Source: Lachnospiraceae bacterium
GTDB lineage: Bacteria; Bacillota; Clostridia; Lachnospirales; Lachnospiraceae
Length of the DNA: 64,000 nucleotides
Assembly: GCA_016283775.1 (NCBI GenBank)
Contig: JAEENL010000141.1
Span: forward strand, 33,376 to 97,375
Reading direction: 5' to 3'
Made by a program: the position numbers and the translations under genes
The notes under the pieces: model-generated
Told to the model about the DNA's origin: nothing
The model's input: the letters and a program-made list of their open reading frames with translations, nothing else
Database searches by the model: none
Shown here: positions 43,086 to 51,546 of the stretch, one piece after another
How positions within the stretch are numbered: position 1 is the stretch's first letter
How the letters are laid out: each line of letters starts with the position of its first letter

Positions 43086-44048
43086 TCATTTGTCAATATG
43101 TACCCACGAAGGCCTCTTTGAGGTATCGGCTCCGGGCCCGTAGTTATCACATTCTTCAAAGAAAACAGTGTCGTGACACGGTTTGTTCCAGTCGTGCCAT
43201 CCGGCCGGGTTTATATGACTTCCCAGTTCGCAGTGCTCTATCCGCACCTTTGCAAAATCTCTCCAGGGACGGCCCAGATACACGCTTCCGTCGGGGCAGT
43301 CGCTCGTAAATCGGCAGTTTTTGAACACATAGCCGGTCTGCTGTCCTTCGGGTGTCGATGCGGCCGTGACATAGCCCTGGGTTCCGTCGTCTCCGGTCTT
43401 TTCGCGTTTCAGCGAATGCAATTCGCACCCTTCAAAGTAGCTTTCCGCGCCGCCGAAAATGAAATCCACGTCGCCTTCTATGTAGCAGTTTACATAGTGG
43501 TGAGTCTGCCTTTTTCTCGGAGCGTTTTCCTTGGGACCGCGGAAACCGCCCGGTTCTATCACAGAAGGCGGGAGAGGACCCGTGAACAGCGTATCCTGTC
43601 TGCTTCTTAGTGCGCAGTTTTCGATGAACGCGTTGTCCCCCTCCATGTAGAGCGCCACGGCCTGACCGACCTTTCCGCCGTAACCCGCCGTGTTTTTTAC
43701 CGTCACGTTTTTCATGATGAAGCCGTCACCGTCCACAAACATGGTGTACGACCTGAAGGTGCCGCGTTTTACGCCTTCTTCCGGGATTATGTACAGAGCA
43801 TAGTCGTCATATTCTATTATCGTGTTTTCTTTCGACTCGCCGATGAGCGAGATGTTGTTCCCGACAAGTTCCACCTTTTCGTGATAGACTCCGGGAGAAA
43901 GAAATATCTCAGTGCGTTCGTCTGTGCAGGACGACTTTATTTTCTCCGCGGCCTCCGATATGCTTCCGGCGATCAGCGAATATCCGCTTTTACAAATGTT
44001 TTCGGGCTTGCCGTTTTCGTTTTCTTTTGGTAAAACCAGGATCTTCAT
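43086..44048 (-). CDS. Pectinesterase (CE8), apparently cytoplasmic
   Basis: Pectin methylesterase of carbohydrate esterase family 8, 320 residues, releasing methanol from methylated galacturonan. The parallel beta-helix motifs are present: GQAVALY, RSRQDTLFTG with the catalytic-site Gln and Asp, EGDVDFIFGGAE with the second Asp, and VYLGRPWRDF with the substrate Arg and Trp. No signal peptide is seen (it starts MKILVLPKENENGKPENI), so it may act on imported oligogalacturonides. The promoter is TTGACA (44103-44098), 17 nt, TAGAAT on the minus strand. Confidence 0.92.
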   Translation of the reverse strand: MKILVLPKENENGKPENICKSGYSLIAGSISEAAEKIKSSCTDERTEIFLSPGVYHEKVELVGNNISLIGESKENTIIEYDDYALYIIPEEGVKRGTFRSYTMFVDGDGFIMKNVTVKNTAGYGGKVGQAVALYMEGDNAFIENCALRSRQDTLFTGPLPPSVIEPGGFRGPKENAPRKRQTHHYVNCYIEGDVDFIFGGAESYFEGCELHSLKREKTGDDGTQGYVTAASTPEGQQTGYVFKNCRFTSDCPDGSVYLGRPWRDFAKVRIEHCELGSHINPAGWHDWNKPCHDTVFFEECDNYGPGADTSKRPSWVHIDK

Positions 44049-44074
44049 TGATGTGCCTCCTTGTTGTAGATTTT

Positions 44075-44103
44075 ATTCTAATTTGCGTGGGCTGTTGTGT
44101 CAA
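44075..44103 (-). promoter_or_regulatory. Pectinesterase promoter
   Basis: On the minus strand TTGACA, a 17-nt spacer and TAGAAT. Confidence 0.75.
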
Positions 44104-44139
44104 CATATAAGAAAATATATTAAAAAATGCTACGAAAGG

Positions 44140-44168
44140 TTTACAATCACAGCAATAAATGCTAAACT
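44140..44168 (+). promoter_or_regulatory. Promoter of the zinc-ribbon membrane protein gene
   Basis: TTTACA, a 17-nt spacer and TAAACT (44163-44168), divergent from the pectinesterase promoter. Confidence 0.65.
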
Positions 44169-44204
44169 TGTAGCAAATCAAATTCCATATAGGAGGTAAT
44201 TGTT

Positions 44205-44642
44205 ATGGGTTTCTGTCCTAAATGTGGTGCTCAGGTAGCTGACGGCGCTCCTTTCTGCGCAAGTTGCGGCGCTCCTCTCGGTGCTGCACCCGCTGCTGCC
44301 GCAAATCCTTATGATCATACCGCTGAGTTTGATGCAAAGGATATCTCTGAGAACAAGTGCGTAGCGCTCCTTCCTTATCTGCTCAGTGCAGTCGGTATCA
44401 TCGTCATCGCGCTTTTGAGCAACTCTTCCGAGTATGTAAAGTTCCATCTTCATCAGGCGATCAAGTTCCTTGTTGTTGATGCACTCATCTGCCTCTGCCT
44501 GATCGTTCCCATCCTCGGCTGGATCTTTGCGCCCATCGCCCTTCTGGTATCCTTCGTGCTCAAGATCATCGTTGTATTCCAGATCTTCGGTGGTAAGGCA
44601 ATTGAGCCGCCCATCATCAGAGAACTCGGCTTCCTTAAGTGA
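44205..44642 (+). CDS. Zinc-ribbon membrane protein (DUF4870/Tic20-like)
   Basis: A 145-residue protein. A zinc ribbon with CPKC (4, 7) and CASC (18, 21) and an Ala-rich linker precede three to four hydrophobic helices from about residue 50 to 135. KFHLHQAIKFLVVDALI is typical of the DUF4870/Tic20-like membrane family. Function is unknown. The SD is AGGAGG. Codons are strongly biased, suggesting high expression. It has its own promoter and terminator. Confidence 0.75.
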   Translation: MGFCPKCGAQVADGAPFCASCGAPLGAAPAAAANPYDHTAEFDAKDISENKCVALLPYLLSAVGIIVIALLSNSSEYVKFHLHQAIKFLVVDALICLCLIVPILGWIFAPIALLVSFVLKIIVVFQIFGGKAIEPPIIRELGFLK

Positions 44643-44681
44643 TCCGGGGATCATTTCCGGAACGCGGTAATTACGCAAAAT

Positions 44682-44715
44682 ATCGGCTTTCTGTTGTGCG
44701 GAGAGCCGATTTTTT
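44682..44715 (+). terminator. Terminator of the zinc-ribbon gene
   Basis: ATCGGCTTTC/GAGAGCCGAT stem, then TTTTT. Confidence 0.85.
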
Positions 44716-44760
44716 ATTGTTTTTTTATAAAGCCCAGGCCGTTTAGAGGGCATGATATTG

Positions 44761-44789
44761 TTGACATTCGCATAAAAGGCGGATATAAT
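44761..44789 (+). promoter_or_regulatory. pckA promoter
   Basis: Perfect consensus: TTGACA (44761-44766), 17 nt, TATAAT (44784-44789). Confidence 0.92.
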
Positions 44790-44853
44790 TACAATCGGCT
44801 GTATTTCTGGATTTTTAAGCTATATATATAATCTTTCTTAAGGAGGACATTCT

Positions 44854-46659
44854 ATGTCAACAAAAGCTTATTACAAGCCCAGTGAGATTGGCGCGGGAAA
44901 AGTCGGTTTTTCCAAGACCCGTTCCATCATCGAGGCAGCATTCTATGGCAATAACGTAGTTAAGGTAAACACTCTCAAAGAGGCTTACAATCTTGCCAAA
45001 AATTCCCCCGGAACAATTGTTACGGATATGCCCGTAAAGGACGGCGACACATTTGGACTTGAAAAGGATGCGAAGGTCCTTCTTTTCAATGACGGTGCGG
45101 TTACAGGTCGTTATGCTGTAGCACGTCGTATCAAAGGTTATCCCGGCGTTGACGATGCAAAGCTCGACAAGGTCGTTATGGATGCCGTTTATGAGACCAG
45201 ATGGAAGACCATGTATCATGCAGAGTGCGTGATCGGTCTCGATCCCGAGTTCATGGTAAAGGCTCACCTTCTCATTCCCGAAGGAGAGGAGAACCTCCTT
45301 TACAACTGGATGCTCAACTTCCAGTACATGAGCGACACATATGTTAAGATGTACAACGCTTCCCAGCCCGTTGGTAAGGGCAAGGAGCCTGATATCTATA
45401 TCTTCTCTGATCCTCAGTGGGAGCCTCACGAAGCACCCGATGTGGATTACAGCTGCTTAAGCGATCCCCGCACGCTCTGCTATTTCGATACAAACCAGAA
45501 CTGCGCAGCGATCCTCGGCATGAAGTATTTCGGTGAGCACAAGAAGGGCACACTTACCATCGCATGGGCTATCGCAAACAGAAACGGCTATGCATCCTGC
45601 CACGGCGGACAGAAGGAATATTCCCTTCCCGGTGGCAAGAAGTACGTTGCTTCCGTTTACGGTCTCTCGGGATCAGGTAAGTCCACACTCACACACGCAA
45701 AGCACGGCGGCAAGTATGACAAGTTCGGCGGCATCAAGGTCCTTCACGATGACGCTTTCATCATCAACTCCGACACTTGCGCATCCATCGCGCTTGAGCC
45801 CACATATTTCGACAAGACCGCGGACTATCCTACAGGATGCCCGGATAACGAATATCTCATCACGGTACAGAACTGCTCCGCTACCATCGACTGCAACGGC
45901 AAGATCCAGCTTGTTACCGAGGATATCAGAAACGGCAACGGACGTGCCATCAAGAGCAAGCTCTGGAGCCCTAACCGCGTTGACAAGATCGATTCCCCTG
46001 TTAACGCTATCTTCTGGATCATGAAGGATCCTACACTTCCGCCCGTACTCAAGCTCAAGGGTTCGGCTCTTGCGGCTGTCATGGGCGCAACACTTGCGAC
46101 AAAGACATCTTCCGCAGAGCGTGTAAAGGCCGGCACAGACATGAACGCTATCCGTATCGTGCCTTATGCAAATCCTTTCAGAACCTATCCTCTTGTTAAC
46201 GATTACAACAAGTTCAAAAAGCTCGTTCAGGAAAAGAACGTTGCATGCTATGTTGTAAACACCGGCGATTTCATGGGCAAGAAGGTTAAGAAAGAGGACA
46301 CCCTCGGCATCCTCGAGACCATCGTTGAAGGAAAAGCTAAGTTCACCAAGTGGGGTGATTTCTCGGATATCGAGATCATGACCGACTGGAGCGGAAAGAC
46401 CGGCGACTTCACACCTGATTTCAAGGACGCAGACTATGTAGCAGCTCTTACAAGCGCTATGAATTCCCGTGTTGCGGCTGTTGAAGGCTTCAACAAGAAC
46501 GACGGCGGCTATGACAAGCTTCCTGCAGAGGCTCTCAATGCTCTCAAGAAGGTCGTTTCCGAGATCAAGCCCGTTGCCGCTGCAAAGAAGGCTGCTCCCG
46601 CAAAGGCTGCAAAGGCACCTGCAAAGAAGGCTCCCGCAAAGAAGACCACAAAGAAATAA
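44854..46659 (+). CDS. pckA: Phosphoenolpyruvate carboxykinase (ATP) with Ala/Lys tail
   Basis: PckA interconverts oxaloacetate plus ATP and PEP plus CO2 plus ADP. In anaerobes it often runs towards oxaloacetate. The P-loop GLSGSGKST is at 270-278. HDDAFIINSDTC carries the metal-binding aspartates, and NGNGRAIKSKLWSPNR the C-terminal nucleotide contacts. The first ~570 residues match the clostridial PckA form. The last ~30 are a low-complexity tail of Ala, Lys and Pro (AAKKAAPAKAAKAPAKK), like histone H1 and unusual for this enzyme. Codons are highly biased and the promoter is a perfect consensus, so it is strongly expressed. Confidence 0.93.
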   Translation: MSTKAYYKPSEIGAGKVGFSKTRSIIEAAFYGNNVVKVNTLKEAYNLAKNSPGTIVTDMPVKDGDTFGLEKDAKVLLFNDGAVTGRYAVARRIKGYPGVDDAKLDKVVMDAVYETRWKTMYHAECVIGLDPEFMVKAHLLIPEGEENLLYNWMLNFQYMSDTYVKMYNASQPVGKGKEPDIYIFSDPQWEPHEAPDVDYSCLSDPRTLCYFDTNQNCAAILGMKYFGEHKKGTLTIAWAIANRNGYASCHGGQKEYSLPGGKKYVASVYGLSGSGKSTLTHAKHGGKYDKFGGIKVLHDDAFIINSDTCASIALEPTYFDKTADYPTGCPDNEYLITVQNCSATIDCNGKIQLVTEDIRNGNGRAIKSKLWSPNRVDKIDSPVNAIFWIMKDPTLPPVLKLKGSALAAVMGATLATKTSSAERVKAGTDMNAIRIVPYANPFRTYPLVNDYNKFKKLVQEKNVACYVVNTGDFMGKKVKKEDTLGILETIVEGKAKFTKWGDFSDIEIMTDWSGKTGDFTPDFKDADYVAALTSAMNSRVAAVEGFNKNDGGYDKLPAEALNALKKVVSEIKPVAAAKKAAPAKAAKAPAKKAPAKKTTKK

Positions 46660-46690
46660 TGTGATCCCTGCATTTTAAATGAACTGTGCA

Positions 46691-46725
46691 CAGCGCTTCC
46701 GGACCGCTCCGGAGGCGCTGTTTTT
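46691..46725 (+). terminator. pckA terminator
   Basis: CAGCGC-CCGGA/TCCGG-GCGCTG stem with small bulges, then TTTTT. Confidence 0.9.
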
Positions 46726-46758
46726 ATCCGTTCTTCCGAACGTGCATGCAAAATCAAC

Positions 46759-46786
46759 TTGATTTTTCGCATATTTATGTTATTAT
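46759..46786 (+). promoter_or_regulatory. typA promoter
   Basis: TTGATT (46759-46764), a 16-nt spacer and TATTAT (46781-46786). Confidence 0.65.
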
Positions 46787-46831
46787 AAGCGATTGACGAA
46801 ATGGTAAGTGTTTTAAAGAATGAGGTTTTTT

Positions 46832-48658
46832 ATGTTAGAAAAGAGAGAAGACGTCAGAAACATCGCGATCATAGCACACGTTGACCACGGAAAGACAACG
46901 CTCGTGGATGAGCTCCTCAAGCAGAGCGGCACCTTCCGCGCAAATCAGGAAGTCCAGGAGCGTGTGATGGACTCCAACGATATCGAAAGGGAAAGAGGCA
47001 TCACGATCCTTTCCAAAAATACCGCTATACATTACAAAGGCACAAAGATCAACATCATCGATACACCCGGACACGCCGATTTCGGCGGCGAGGTAGAGCG
47101 CGTGCTCAAGATGGTGGACGGCGTTATCCTTGTGGTAGATGCGTTTGAGGGTGTTATGCCCCAGACCAAGTTTGTACTTAAAAAAGCGCTTGAGCTCTCG
47201 CTTCCCGTTATCTGCTGCATCAACAAGATCGACAGACCTGAAGCAAGACCAAAGGAAGTCATAGATGAAGTCCTTGAACTCCTTATGGACCTTGATGCGT
47301 CGGACGATCAGCTCGACTGCCCGTTTGTTTTTGCATCCGCAAAGCAGGGCGTTGCCATCCTTGAGCTTAACGACAGTCCTAAGAACATGGAGCCTCTTTT
47401 TGAGACCATAGTTGACTACATACCCGCGCCTCAGGGCGATCCCGATGCAGGCACCCAGGTGCTCATCAGCACCATAGATTACAACGAATATGTCGGCCGT
47501 ATCGGCGTCGGCAAGGTTTCCAACGGTTCCATCAAGGTAAACCAGGACGTGTGCATCGTAAACGCGCATGAGCCCGAAAAGAGCCGCAGAGTAAAGGTCA
47601 GCAAGCTTTATGAGTTTGAAGGCCTTAAGAAAGTGGAGGTCGAGGAAGCCCGCATAGGTTCCATCGTTGCGATCTCCGGTATTTCCGACATCCATATCGG
47701 CGATACCCTGTGCTCACCCGAAAATCCTGAGCCCATCCCGTTCCAGAAGATCTCCGAGCCTACCATCGCAATGACCTTCTGCGTGAACGATTCCCCGCTT
47801 GCCGGCAAGGAAGGAAAGTTCGTTACATCAAGACATATCCGCGAAAGACTTTTCAAAGAGCTGAATACGGACGTTTCTCTTCGTGTCGAGGAGACCGACA
47901 CCACAGAAGCCTTCAAGGTTTCCGGCCGTGGTGAGCTTCATCTTTCCGTACTCATAGAGAACATGCGCCGTGAAGGCTACGAGTTTGCGGTCAGCAAGGC
48001 GGAAGTTCTTTACAAAAAGGGTGAGAACGGCGAAAAGCTTGAGCCCATGGAGCGCGCATATGTTGACGTTCCCGACGAATTTTCCGGAGTTGTCATAGAA
48101 AAACTTTCCACTCGTAAGGGTGAGCTTGTTTCTATGGGCTCTGTTTCCGGCGGCTACACAAGACTTGAGTTCCTTATCCCTTCCCGCGGACTCATCGGAT
48201 ATCGCGGTGACTTTTTGACAGATACAAAGGGTAACGGCATCATAAATACCCTTTTTGACGGATATGCTCCTTACAAGGGCGATCTTTCCTACAGAAAGAC
48301 AGGCTCGCTCATTGCCTTTGAAGCAGGCGAGAGCGTTACCTACGGTCTTTACAATGCACAGGAGCGCGGCTATCTTTTCATCGGACCCGGTGAAAAGGTT
48401 TATTCCGGCATGGTTGTCGGACAGAGCGCAAAGCCCGAAGACATCGAGGTTAATGTCTGCAAGAAAAAGCAGCTCACAAACACCCGTTCTTCAAGCGCGG
48501 ATGAAGCGCTCCGTCTCACTCCGCCCAGGATACTTTCTCTCGAGCAGGCTCTCGATTTCATTGAAACCGATGAGCTTCTTGAGGTAACACCCACAACGCT
48601 CAGGATCAGGAAAAAGATCCTCGATCCCATCATGAGAAAGAGAGCAAACAGAAACTGA
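46832..48658 (+). CDS. typA: Ribosome-associated translational GTPase TypA/BipA
   Basis: TypA is an EF-G-like GTPase that binds 70S ribosomes and aids 50S assembly and stress responses. G1 AHVDHGKTT is at residues 15-23, followed by the RGITI switch, DTPGHADFGGE and NKIDRPEA. The C-terminal half includes GRGELHLSVLIENMRREG and the TypA-specific end with TPPRILSLEQALDF. The 608-residue length is typical. ATG 46832, with AATGAGG 5 nt upstream, is preferred to 46820, which has no ribosome site at the right distance. Confidence 0.96.
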   Translation: MLEKREDVRNIAIIAHVDHGKTTLVDELLKQSGTFRANQEVQERVMDSNDIERERGITILSKNTAIHYKGTKINIIDTPGHADFGGEVERVLKMVDGVILVVDAFEGVMPQTKFVLKKALELSLPVICCINKIDRPEARPKEVIDEVLELLMDLDASDDQLDCPFVFASAKQGVAILELNDSPKNMEPLFETIVDYIPAPQGDPDAGTQVLISTIDYNEYVGRIGVGKVSNGSIKVNQDVCIVNAHEPEKSRRVKVSKLYEFEGLKKVEVEEARIGSIVAISGISDIHIGDTLCSPENPEPIPFQKISEPTIAMTFCVNDSPLAGKEGKFVTSRHIRERLFKELNTDVSLRVEETDTTEAFKVSGRGELHLSVLIENMRREGYEFAVSKAEVLYKKGENGEKLEPMERAYVDVPDEFSGVVIEKLSTRKGELVSMGSVSGGYTRLEFLIPSRGLIGYRGDFLTDTKGNGIINTLFDGYAPYKGDLSYRKTGSLIAFEAGESVTYGLYNAQERGYLFIGPGEKVYSGMVVGQSAKPEDIEVNVCKKKQLTNTRSSSADEALRLTPPRILSLEQALDFIETDELLEVTPTTLRIRKKILDPIMRKRANRN

Positions 48659-48664
48659 TCTTAT

Positions 48665-48715
48665 GGCCCCGTATTTTTTGCGGGGAACGCCCCGCATTAT
48701 ATGCGGGGCCTTTTT
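48665..48715 (+). terminator. Terminator with competing hairpins before ltaE
   Basis: GCCCCGCAT (48689-48697)/ATGCGGGGC (48701-48709) followed by TTTTT is a strong terminator ending one base before the ltaE SD. Two upstream segments can form rival stems: CCCCG/CGGGG around 48667-48684 and GCGGGG/CGCCCCGC at 48680-48695. Confidence 0.8.
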
Positions 48716-48727
48716 GAAGGAGGACAT

Positions 48728-49780
48728 ATGGTTTCATTTGAAAGCGATTACATTGCAGGAGCGCATCCCGAGGTGCTGAAAAAACTCACAGAGACGAACT
48801 TTGAAGCACTGCCCGGCTACGGCACGGATAAATACTGTGAGAGCGCAAAGAAAAAGATCATCGACACGATAGGCCTTGACGGCCTTCAGGTGGAATTCCT
48901 TGCGGGCGGCACTCAGACAAACGCTGTTGTCATTTCCACAATGCTTGCGGACTATGAGGCAGTCATAGCCGCAACCACGGGGCACATAAGCGTGCATGAA
49001 GCCGGAGCTGTCGAATATACAGGGAACAAGGTCATTTCGCTTCCCGGAAAAGACGGAAAACTTGCGGCGGAAACAGTGAAAAAATACATGGAAATGCTCG
49101 CAGGAGACGACAGCAGAGAGCATATGCCGATCCCGGGAATGGTCTATGTGTCTCATCCCACGGAATACGGCACACTCTACTCAAAAGCGGAACTTGAGGC
49201 ACTTTCAGGGGTATGCCGCGAATACGGGCTCAAGCTCTTTCTTGACGGCGCAAGACTCGGATACGGACTAAAGAGCCGTGAGACCGATGTGACAATACAG
49301 GACATCGCAAAACTCACGGATGTTTTCTATATAGGCGGAACAAAGGTCGGAGCGCTCTGCGGCGAAGCGGTCGTTTTTACAAAGAACAACAGACCGCCGC
49401 ATTTTATGAATTCCGTAAAGAAGCGCGGAGCGCTGCTTGCAAAGGGAAGGCTCCTCGGTGTGCAGTTTGATGCGCTTTTTACCGACGGGCTCTATTTCAG
49501 GATAAGCGAACACGCCCTGGATATGGCTGAAAGGTTAGTAAAAATGCTCGAAGCTCAGGGCGTAAAGTTTTTCATGCATTCTCCCACAAACCAGCAGTTT
49601 GCGGTGCTTCCCGATGCACAGCTCGCAAGTTTAAAAGAAAAGATAGCTTTCACCTTTTGGGAGAGATATGACGAGACCCACAGCGTTGTGCGGTTTGCGA
49701 CGGGATGGTCCACCACGGAACAAGACATCGAGGAGCTTGCAAAAGCCTTAAAAGAAACCAAGGTCTTATCTGATTTATAA
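48728..49780 (+). CDS. ltaE: Low-specificity L-threonine aldolase
   Basis: A 350-residue PLP enzyme cleaving threonine or allo-threonine to glycine and acetaldehyde. Motifs are FLAGGTQTNAVV, HISVHEAGA, FLDGARLGYGL with the PLP-binding Asp, and YIGGTKVGAL with Schiff-base Lys206. GAAGGAGGAC sits directly after the terminator T-tract, 8 nt before ATG 48728. It precedes the purine genes, which consume glycine at the purD step. Confidence 0.92.
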   Translation: MVSFESDYIAGAHPEVLKKLTETNFEALPGYGTDKYCESAKKKIIDTIGLDGLQVEFLAGGTQTNAVVISTMLADYEAVIAATTGHISVHEAGAVEYTGNKVISLPGKDGKLAAETVKKYMEMLAGDDSREHMPIPGMVYVSHPTEYGTLYSKAELEALSGVCREYGLKLFLDGARLGYGLKSRETDVTIQDIAKLTDVFYIGGTKVGALCGEAVVFTKNNRPPHFMNSVKKRGALLAKGRLLGVQFDALFTDGLYFRISEHALDMAERLVKMLEAQGVKFFMHSPTNQQFAVLPDAQLASLKEKIAFTFWERYDETHSVVRFATGWSTTEQDIEELAKALKETKVLSDL

Positions 49781-49847
49781 GAAATAATCAATATGAAAAT
49801 AAGTCTCTCTGTGATATAGTATTCGCGTATGAAAAGGAGGATTTTAT

Positions 49848-50873
49848 ATGGATTACAAAAATGCCGGAGTTGACATAGAGGCGGGATATGAAGCCGTAAG
49901 ACTCATGAAGGAGCATGTTGCAAAGACCATGCGCCCCGAGGTGCTCGGAGGACTTGGCGGATTTTCCGGAGCGTTTGCGATGGATTCCTTTAAAAACATG
50001 GCTCACCCCACACTCCTTTCCGGAACGGACGGAGTCGGCACCAAACTGAAACTCGCTTTTATCCTTGACAAGCATGATACCATCGGCATCGACTGCGTTG
50101 CGATGTGCGTGAATGACGTTGCGTGCGCGGGCGGAGAGCCTTTGTTCTTCCTTGACTACATTGCATGCGGAAAAAATATCCCCGAAAAGATAGCAACGAT
50201 AGTAAAAGGTGTGGCAGCGGGCTGCGAAATGGCAGGCTGCGCACTTATCGGCGGAGAGACCGCCGAAATGCCCGGATTTTATCCCGAAGACGAATACGAC
50301 CTTGCGGGCTTTTCTGTAGGTATCGTTGACAGAGACGAGATGATCACGGGCGAAACCCTGAAAAAAGGCGATGTCCTGATCGGCATGGCTTCTTCGGGCA
50401 TTCATTCCAACGGATATTCACTTGTGAGAAAAGTGTTCCCCATGGAGGCTTCAAAGCTCGGACGCTACAGCGCGGAGCTCGGAAAATCTCTCGGAGAGGC
50501 CCTTCTCACTCCCACAAAGATCTATGTAAAGGCATTAAAGAGCATAAAGAACGCAGGAGTCAAAGTAAAGGCGTGCAGCCACATCACCGGCGGCGGTTTT
50601 TATGAAAACATCCCGAGAATGCTGAAAGATGGCACCCGCGCCGTGATAAACAAGTCATCCTACGAGGTTCCGGCACTCTTTAAGCTTCTTGCGTCTGAGG
50701 GTAACATCGAGGAGCACATGATGTACAACACCTACAACATGGGCATCGGAATGGTGCTTGCCGTTGACAGGGACGATGCTGACAGGACTCTCGCAGCCGT
50801 AAAGGCCGCAGGCGAACAGGGCTATATCCTCGGAGAGATCGATAACGGCGAAAAGGATATCGTTCTGAAATAG
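49848..50873 (+). CDS. purM: Phosphoribosylformylglycinamidine cyclo-ligase (AIR synthetase)
   Basis: PurM closes the imidazole ring in purine synthesis, turning FGAM and ATP into AIR. The 341-residue length is usual. Motifs are [13 protein letters not shown] near residue 63, [29 protein letters not shown] and [13 protein letters not shown]. The start follows AAAAGGAGG. It is the first of three adjacent purine genes. Confidence 0.96.
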   Translation: MDYKNAGVDIEAGYEAVRLMKEHVAKTMRPEVLGGLGGFSGAFAMDSFKNMAHPTLLSGTDGVGTKLKLAFILDKHDTIGIDCVAMCVNDVACAGGEPLFFLDYIACGKNIPEKIATIVKGVAAGCEMAGCALIGGETAEMPGFYPEDEYDLAGFSVGIVDRDEMITGETLKKGDVLIGMASSGIHSNGYSLVRKVFPMEASKLGRYSAELGKSLGEALLTPTKIYVKALKSIKNAGVKVKACSHITGGGFYENIPRMLKDGTRAVINKSSYEVPALFKLLASEGNIEEHMMYNTYNMGIGMVLAVDRDDADRTLAAVKAAGEQGYILGEIDNGEKDIVLK

Positions 50874-50917
50874 GCATTCACCCCTCATTTCACTGATCTT
50901 AACGACAGGAGACGGAT

Positions 50918-51520
50918 ATGTTCAACATAGTCGTAATGGTATCCGGAGGCGGCACAAACCTTCAGGCCATCATAGATAAGATAAACAAAAACGAACTGGG
51001 CGACACAAGGATCGCTGCGGTGATCTCATCAAGCCGCAAAGCCTATGCGCTTGAGAGGGCAAAGCAGAACAACATCCCGGCAGAAGCAGTCGTAAAAAAG
51101 GATTTTGATACTGCAGAGGCTTTTGATAATGCGCTGCTCTCGACCATCGACAAGTATTCCCCCGACCTCATCGTTCTTGCGGGATATCTTGTGATCGTGC
51201 CGCCCGTAGTCATTCAAAAATACAAAAACAAGATAATAAACATCCATCCTTCACTTATCCCCGCCTTTTGCGGAGACGGTTTTTACGGACTTAAGGTGCA
51301 TGAGGCTGTGCTGGCCAGAGGCTGCAAGGTGACCGGCGCCACGGTGCATTTTGTTGACGAGGGCACGGACACGGGCCCGATAATACTTCAAAAAGCCGTT
51401 TACGTTCAGCCCGGCGATACGCCCGAGATCCTTCAGAAACGCGTGATGGAAGAGGCTGAGTGGAACATCCTGCCCGAAGCCGTGAGGCTTATCTCACAGG
51501 GCAAAGTCAATGCCGGTTGA
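50918..51520 (+). CDS. purN: Phosphoribosylglycinamide formyltransferase
   Basis: PurN transfers formyl from 10-formyl-THF to GAR. The 200-residue protein has the VMVSGGGTNLQAI phosphate loop, the catalytic IINIHPSLIPAF block and ATVHFVDEGTDTGPII with the conserved Asp. It lies 44 nt after purM and 26 nt before purD, consistent with one operon. Confidence 0.96.
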   Translation: MFNIVVMVSGGGTNLQAIIDKINKNELGDTRIAAVISSSRKAYALERAKQNNIPAEAVVKKDFDTAEAFDNALLSTIDKYSPDLIVLAGYLVIVPPVVIQKYKNKIINIHPSLIPAFCGDGFYGLKVHEAVLARGCKVTGATVHFVDEGTDTGPIILQKAVYVQPGDTPEILQKRVMEEAEWNILPEAVRLISQGKVNAG

Positions 51521-51546
51521 ACCGGATAAACAGGAGGTTTTGTCAA

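Noticed and set aside
45533..46024. Long overlapping frame inside pckA
   Set aside because: Ser/Thr/Arg-rich shadow frame caused by the biased codons of pckA, without an SD.
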